Origin: an uncultured Succinivibrionaceae bacterium
Lineage (GTDB): Bacteria > Pseudomonadota > Gammaproteobacteria > Enterobacterales > Succinivibrionaceae
Length of the DNA stretch: 52,195 bases
Reading direction: 5' to 3'
NCBI GenBank assembly: GCA_949286015.1
Contig: CASEBB010000022.1
Location: forward strand, 1-52,195
Below, one piece after another: positions 47,814 to 52,195 of the stretch. The notes beneath the pieces are model-generated. The model was given only the letters and a program-made list of their open reading frames with translations, was not told where the DNA came from and did no database searches. The position numbers and the translations under genes are program-made. Within the stretch, counting starts at the first letter, position 1; each line of letters starts with the position of its first letter.

Positions 47814-49148
47814 CTACGCACTGTAAGAGACGCTGCTGCGCTTGCCTATAGCCTCGGAGCTCACGCCCACTAAAGCAGGCCTCGGCGCTTGGGGCCGTGC
47901 TTTAGCTAAGCTATCGTAGTTAAACTGCGCTAAGCTCTCAAAGAAGTCACGTACCACCTGCTCAAAGCGCTCGGGCTCGGATAAGTACGGATTGTGCGCC
48001 GAGTACGGAAATACGTAGGAACTGTGCAGCGGCGTATCCTGATTAAAAAACTTTGCTACCGAGCATGGCACCAGCGGATCATGCGCGCCAAACAAATGTA
48101 GCGACGGCACCTTGAGGTGCTGCATCGCGGGGCGCTCGTCCACATACGTTACAGTTTGAATGCCCGAGAGTAAGACCTCGTAAGGCAAGTGCGGCGCGTG
48201 CGCGATCACTTGCTTAATGTACTCACTCTCAGCGGCGCTCGCGTTATGCGCCATCATGCGGTAAAAGAGGTGCAGGATCTTACTTAAGCGCGCTGGGGTG
48301 AGCACCGTATTGCACTTTAAGATCTTCATGGCGCTCATGCCCTCCCAATTAGGGTCAGATGGGAAGCGCGGTGAGCCGCAAATGGTGATCAGACTGCGAA
48401 TATACGGCACCTGCGAGCCATGGCAGAGTTTGCACTCTAGCAGCGTCTGCCTCTCGGGCATGGAGCTTAACGCGCTGCCGGTGCCTGTCGCACTGCCGTT
48501 GTCAGCGGCACTAGTACTCATTGTATTGGCAGTAGCGGCAGTGGCAGTTGCAGCGTCGTCGGTGCGACCACAGGTGAAGTGACCATAAGGACAGGAGTTT
48601 AAGTACTCCTGCTCCGCCGCCTTAAGCAGCGAGTGCTCCGCATGCGTGCTCTGTTGCAGCTTGATATCGGCAGTGCGGATCTGTGTTGTGGTGGTGCCGC
48701 TGCCTGTGCTGCCGGTGCTGCCTTGCGTTATTGTCGCAGCAGGGGCACTGATGCTTACACGGGAGAGTGGATCGTTAGGGCTAATGAGCGGCTTGTCGGC
48801 CTCTGTGGCAGCCATAAAAGAGGCGGCATAGGCCTCAAGATTGAGGCAGGAGTTGCTAATGGCGCTAATGGCATGCAGCGCGTAGAGCGTGCCGAATGAC
48901 CACGCCATTACGTCTGCGGCAAAAGGAATGGTGTTGATGAGGTAGTAGGTGGTAGCCGCAAGATCGCCAGCCATGGGCGCTAAGTGCGCACTTTTCCCGT
49001 AACCTGGCAAGTCAATGAGGTAGACATCACGGTCTGCAAACATCTTGGCTAGAGGCAGTAAAAAGCTCGAATCACAGCCCCAACCGTGAATGATAGCCAA
49101 GGGATAACCATGGGGATCGCCCCAACGCGTAAATCCTAAGTGTTGCAT
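47814..49148 (-). CDS. bioH: BioH-like alpha/beta hydrolase with large low-complexity insertion
   Basis: 444 residues; BioH is usually about 255. Alpha/beta-hydrolase features: oxyanion strand LAIIHGWGCDSSF, nucleophile elbow AWSFGT (Ser; first Gly of GxSxG replaced by Ala), catalytic Asp in LFGAHDPLVP, catalytic His in YSAHNPYLSEP. The ends match BioH, which demethylates pimeloyl-ACP methyl ester in biotin synthesis. Between the elbow and the lid lies an insertion of about 130 residues rich in Thr/Ala/Ser/Gly, containing cysteines (NSCPYGHFTCG, LECKLCHG). No other biotin gene is in the window, so function is inferred from the fold motifs only. Confidence 0.78.
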   Translation of the reverse strand: MQHLGFTRWGDPHGYPLAIIHGWGCDSSFLLPLAKMFADRDVYLIDLPGYGKSAHLAPMAGDLAATTYYLINTIPFAADVMAWSFGTLYALHAISAISNSCLNLEAYAASFMAATEADKPLISPNDPLSRVSISAPAATITQGSTGSTGSGTTTTQIRTADIKLQQSTHAEHSLLKAAEQEYLNSCPYGHFTCGRTDDAATATAATANTMSTSAADNGSATGTGSALSSMPERQTLLECKLCHGSQVPYIRSLITICGSPRFPSDPNWEGMSAMKILKCNTVLTPARLSKILHLFYRMMAHNASAAESEYIKQVIAHAPHLPYEVLLSGIQTVTYVDERPAMQHLKVPSLHLFGAHDPLVPCSVAKFFNQDTPLHSSYVFPYSAHNPYLSEPERFEQVVRDFFESLAQFNYDSLAKARPQAPRPALVGVSSEAIGKRSSVSYSA

Positions 49149-49753
49149 GCCAAACCTCTCTGATAGCGTGAGAGAGGCGCTGCCGTCCTCTTTAGCTACA
49201 CGCTAACCTATATGCCATAAAACGAGGCAAGTTGCTCAATTTGGAACCTGTAATGATGTGCGTGTGAGGCGTGGAGCACGAGGGCGCATGAGGCACAGCT
49301 ACGCTCAGAACACAGATACGTGAGCGTGTGCGCGCCGAGCCTTAGAGGCCCGTTGCGACCTTGGCGCGCAAACGTGGGCGTCACCCTTACGCCACGTCTA
49401 CATCGCTAATTCTAATTGTAGGAGACTTCTGTGAAGACAGCGTTACGGACACCTTTATGGTGCACGGCTCCATCTGTAATGATGGCTTAAAAGCCATCTT
49501 GAGCGGGCGCAAAAAGCCCTTTGCTGCAAGGCAGGTTTGCCTGTGCCAAGTAGCGCATGCTTCAGGTTATTGGCGGTGCTGCTGTCTTTATGGGCTGTGT
49601 AGTTGCTGCAAAGCACACATACACATTTGAACAAGTATACGCCGCAATGCAGAGTTTCTGACAAGCTCTATTGGTAGAAAATCAGATATATATCAAGTTT
49701 TTTGTCACCGCGCTCATTCCCGCCGTGCGGTGCTGTTACGAACTTTTGGCAAT
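49149..49753. other. Intergenic region upstream of bioH
   Basis: No convincing gene; an 89-codon frame at 49361 ends in a Cys-rich improbable sequence. Hairpins GATGGCTT/AAGCCATC (49481-49498), GGGC/GCCC and GGCAGGTTTGCC follow one another at 49481-49555. Confidence 0.4.
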
Positions 49754-49867
49754 ACTTATTACCTAAAATACTACCCCTGAGATAAGCGGTCTTTTGGCCG
49801 CGTGTTCTCTAGTGATAAGGCGTGCTGCTCCTGACTTTAATGAGGGAGCGTACTTTAGGTAATAAGT
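49754..49867. repeat. Inverted-repeat pair, possible miniature element
   Basis: ACTTATTACCTAAAATAC at 49754-49771 and its complement, with one mismatch, at 49850-49867. The 114-bp unit has no coding capacity and no clear target duplication. Confidence 0.6.
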
Positions 49868-49986
49868 GCTATCAGAGCAAGGACACTCTTGGCTGGCGCG
49901 TACTTGGGGGTAGGGTAGTTGGGGTAAAGGAGAGATGCGGGAGTCTGGGCAGAAGGAGGGGCGTGTGCTGCTGGCTGGGCTGGGGC

Positions 49987-50035
49987 GTAAACCCCAGATA
50001 AAGCAAGTGCGGCCTTGCCTTATCTGGAGTTTACG
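49987..50035 (-). terminator. Hairpin after ribB
   Basis: A long imperfect stem, GTAAACCCCAGATAAAGCAAG / CTTGCCTTATCTGGAGTTTAC, without a T run; probable transcript end for ribB. Confidence 0.55.
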
Positions 50036-50057
50036 GCGCCGGTGAGCTGCGCTGAAA

Positions 50058-50705
50058 TTAGCAGCCCTTGGTCTTGCGGTACTCGATAATGTCCTCAATC
50101 GACACTACCGTTAAGTCGTGCAGCATGGCAAACGAGCACACGCGTGGCAGACGGGCCATATCGCCATCTGGAGCACACAGCTCGCACAGCACACCCGCCT
50201 CCTTAAAGCCAGCTAAACGGGCTAAGTCCACCGAGGCCTCAGTGTGACCATCACGCTCTAACACACCATTCTCACGTGCAATCAGTGGGAACATGTGACC
50301 AGGGTGCGCCAGATCCTCTGGCTTAGAAGCTGGGTCTAACACCACCTTAATCGCCTCAATACGGTCATGAGCCGAAACACCGGTGCTCACGTTCTTGGCC
50401 GCATCAATAGAGATCGTAAAGGCCGTGCCGTAAGTGGAGGTGTTTTCACTCACCATCATGCGCAGATTGAGCTCTTGAGCACGCTGCTTCTTAATGCACA
50501 GGCACACAATGCCCGAGCACTCGCGAATCATAAAGGCCATTTGCTCTACGGTCATGGTCTCAGCCGCAAAGATTAAATCACCCTCGTTCTCACGATCGGC
50601 ATTGTCTACGACTAAAACACCACGGCCTTTGCGCATGGCATTGAGGGCGGCCTCAACACGGTCAATGGCGGTGACACCAAAGGTCTCAAGTAAGTTGATT
50701 GACAT
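50058..50705 (-). CDS. ribB: 3,4-dihydroxy-2-butanone 4-phosphate synthase
   Basis: 215 residues, the monofunctional RibB length. Acidic active-site loop [35 protein letters not shown], and [13 protein letters not shown]. It converts ribulose 5-phosphate to the four-carbon riboflavin precursor and formate. The 158-base leader shows none of the conserved blocks of the FMN riboswitch that often controls ribB. pdxJ ends 158 bases upstream on the same strand, so co-transcription is possible. Confidence 0.98.
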   Translation of the reverse strand: MSINLLETFGVTAIDRVEAALNAMRKGRGVLVVDNADRENEGDLIFAAETMTVEQMAFMIRECSGIVCLCIKKQRAQELNLRMMVSENTSTYGTAFTISIDAAKNVSTGVSAHDRIEAIKVVLDPASKPEDLAHPGHMFPLIARENGVLERDGHTEASVDLARLAGFKEAGVLCELCAPDGDMARLPRVCSFAMLHDLTVVSIEDIIEYRKTKGC

Positions 50706-50863
50706 GGAAAGTTATTCTCAAGAAGCCTAAGCACGAGGGCGTGTGTGGAGCGCGTGCTTAAGCGCTGCTTGTTCTTGCCTTAGCAGGCAATGATGCAAAA
50801 TAGTAGGTACGTAGGTTTTACCTGCTATCCTCTAGCCGTGCCGCGAGGCGGCCTGTGCTGTCC

Positions 50864-51613
50864 TTAGTGATAAGTGCAAGGGAAGCGACGAGCATCCTGC
50901 ATGATCTTTTTCATCTCTTGGACGGCGGTTGGTAATCCCACAAAGATAGCACGGGCAATAATACTGTGTCCAATGTTGAGCTCTTCCATCTCAGGGATGG
51001 CGGCAATTGGCGCTACATTGTCGTAAGTTAAGCCGTGGCCAGAGTTCACGTGCAGACCCTTGGCGCTGGCATAGGCGGCCATTTCTCTAAGCTGCTCTAA
51101 GCGCTGTTGAATCTCTTCTTTGCTCTTGGCATTAGCGTAGCCACCAGTGTGGAACTCCACGTAAGGCGCCCCCACAGCCACAGCCGCATCAATTTGCTCT
51201 TTGATTGGGTCAATAAAGAGTGACACCTCAGTGCCCACTGCCGCTAAGCGCTCTACGGCATGGCCGACTTTGAGCTGATCATTTGCGACCTCTAAGCCAC
51301 CCTCGGTGGTGACTTCCTCACGGCGCTCTGGCACTAAGCAGGCTGCTTGTGGCGCTAAGGCCACCGCGATGCCCATAATGTCATCATTGATCGCCATCTC
51401 TAAGTTGAGTTTGGTCTGCACGGTTTCGCGAATAATGCGCACGTCGCGGTCGGTGATGTGGCGGCGGTCTTCACGTAAGTGCGTGGTGATGCTATCGGCA
51501 CCACCCAGCTCGGCTAAGGCGCAAGCTGTAACGGGATCAGGATAGCTGACACCACGAGCATTGCGCACGGTGGCCACATGGTCGATGTTCACGCCTAAGT
51601 AAATGTTGCGCAT
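50864..51613 (-). CDS. pdxJ: Pyridoxine 5'-phosphate synthase
   Basis: About 249 residues from the ATG at 51613 (MRNIYLGVNIDHVATVRNARG); a TTG 15 bases upstream is an alternative. Family motifs: NIDHVATVRNARG, DSITTHLREDRRHI, EVSLFIDP, EFHTGGYA, VNSGHGLTYDN and ELNIGHSIIARAI. It condenses 3-amino-1-hydroxyacetone phosphate with deoxyxylulose 5-phosphate, the last ring-forming step of vitamin B6 synthesis. Neither binding site is strong. Confidence 0.98.
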   Translation of the reverse strand: MRNIYLGVNIDHVATVRNARGVSYPDPVTACALAELGGADSITTHLREDRRHITDRDVRIIRETVQTKLNLEMAINDDIMGIAVALAPQAACLVPERREEVTTEGGLEVANDQLKVGHAVERLAAVGTEVSLFIDPIKEQIDAAVAVGAPYVEFHTGGYANAKSKEEIQQRLEQLREMAAYASAKGLHVNSGHGLTYDNVAPIAAIPEMEELNIGHSIIARAIFVGLPTAVQEMKKIMQDARRFPCTYH

Positions 51614-51866
51614 GGTAGTTGTACTCAAAAAGGGGCAATCGTAAAGCGGGAGTAATCACAGGAAAAGGCCGTAAGCACCAGCTGAGGCTGGAGGGGCAGA
51701 GCTTGAGGTGGGTGGATTCATGCTGTGGGGGAGTGAGCAGTGAACCACTACACTAGCAAAATCGATATTGTACGCGTTTAGCTCTGCGCTGGCGGCTTTC
51801 TGGGCGATAAAGAGGCGCATCTTTGGCGCCTCTGGGCGAGTGCTTTGTGGCAGCGCAGTGCCATAG

Positions 51867-52130
51867 CTAAGAGCGTGAGAGCGTGTCAGCAGCGCTGTCG
51901 TCAGCATCTACGGTAAATTGCTTAGCCAGCTGGAGTGATAGTTCCTGTTTCACATATTCCAAAAGCTCTGGTGGTAGCAATCTGATGACATCTGCAAAAG
52001 TGTTTAATTTCTGGCTTTGGAGCCACTTTAAGGTAGCATCGTCGACAGGGATCTTAACTTGTGCCTTAACAGGTGGCTCGTCCTTTATCGCTTTTCTCCA
52101 TGTTCTCCAAAATAAGGCTATAAAGCCCAT
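51867..52130 (-). CDS. Small hypothetical protein
   Basis: 87 residues, MGFIALFWRTWRKAIKDEPP to the stop. A short hydrophobic N-terminus is followed by a helical, charged, protein-like sequence (LKWLQSQKLNTFADVIRLLPPELLEYVKQELSLQL). The start has no obvious binding site. No family recognised; on the same strand as pdxJ, 250 bases before it. Confidence 0.5.
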   Translation of the reverse strand: MGFIALFWRTWRKAIKDEPPVKAQVKIPVDDATLKWLQSQKLNTFADVIRLLPPELLEYVKQELSLQLAKQFTVDADDSAADTLSRS

Positions 52131-52195
52131 AAGATTGCGGTTTACGCGCTTGTTAGAATGGGCTTATATGGTAGCAGTAGCTTGCCTTTAGACAC

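Noticed and set aside
49361..49630. 89-codon frame upstream of bioH
   Set aside because: No binding site, Cys-rich implausible C-terminus, and it runs across several hairpins.
50706..50863. FMN riboswitch upstream of ribB
   Set aside because: None of the conserved RFN blocks was found and the gap is only 158 bases.

Overview
The window reads as chromosomal DNA of a gammaproteobacterium. Support comes from conserved blocks: mreB-mreC-mreD-maf followed by tldD; darP(yjgA)-pmbA; gpmI divergent from yibN with secB and gpsA behind it; nfuA; an ATP-dependent pckA; greB; bioH; ribB; and pdxJ. The strongly expressed PEP carboxykinase, the gene orders, and the many low-complexity extensions suggest a succinate-producing Succinivibrionaceae/Aeromonadales-type organism. 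That placement is inference from gene content, since no rRNA is present.

Layout. 1-3873: a type ISP restriction-modification gene, cut off at the left window edge and broken by a 168-bp miniature transposon whose removal restores the reading frame exactly. 4025-9259: a BASS-type transporter, a DUF2750-like protein, and uvrA with a histone-H1-like tail. 9568-20370: an accessory replication-like island. It has an orphan DnaB-type ATPase (minus strand), an origin-like zone (AT-rich tract beside 22 copies of an 11-12 bp repeat), a hairpin-rich leader, and then a co-directional set: HTH protein, 26-residue-repeat protein, DnaB-type ATPase, and Prim-Pol-like primase. An ssb with an unusually long linker follows at 21822. 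24459-32667: cell-shape genes, maf, the two TldD/PmbA protease subunits and darP. 32668-35943: a 3.3-kb stretch almost without genes, holding a 56-residue small protein, a bidirectional terminator, several hairpins, an isolated CRP-like site and a miniature transposon with a 6-bp target duplication. 35944-52195: housekeeping genes (gpmI, yibN, secB, gpsA, nfuA, pckA, greB, bioH, ribB, pdxJ) and three uncharacterised proteins.

Between the genes are several families of short repeats. R1 (about 155 bp, four copies) has inverted ends and tends to sit just after stop codons. R2 (110-180 bp, three copies) has two copies flanking the orphan ATPase in direct orientation. There are two single MITE-like elements with target duplications and one inverted pair without. 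No tRNA, rRNA, CRISPR array, integrase or full-length transposase was found.

The best candidate for something undescribed is the 9.5-20.4 kb island: initiator-like HTH protein, helicase and primase next to an iteron-like array, in a chromosome, with no partition, conjugation, capsid or integrase gene visible.
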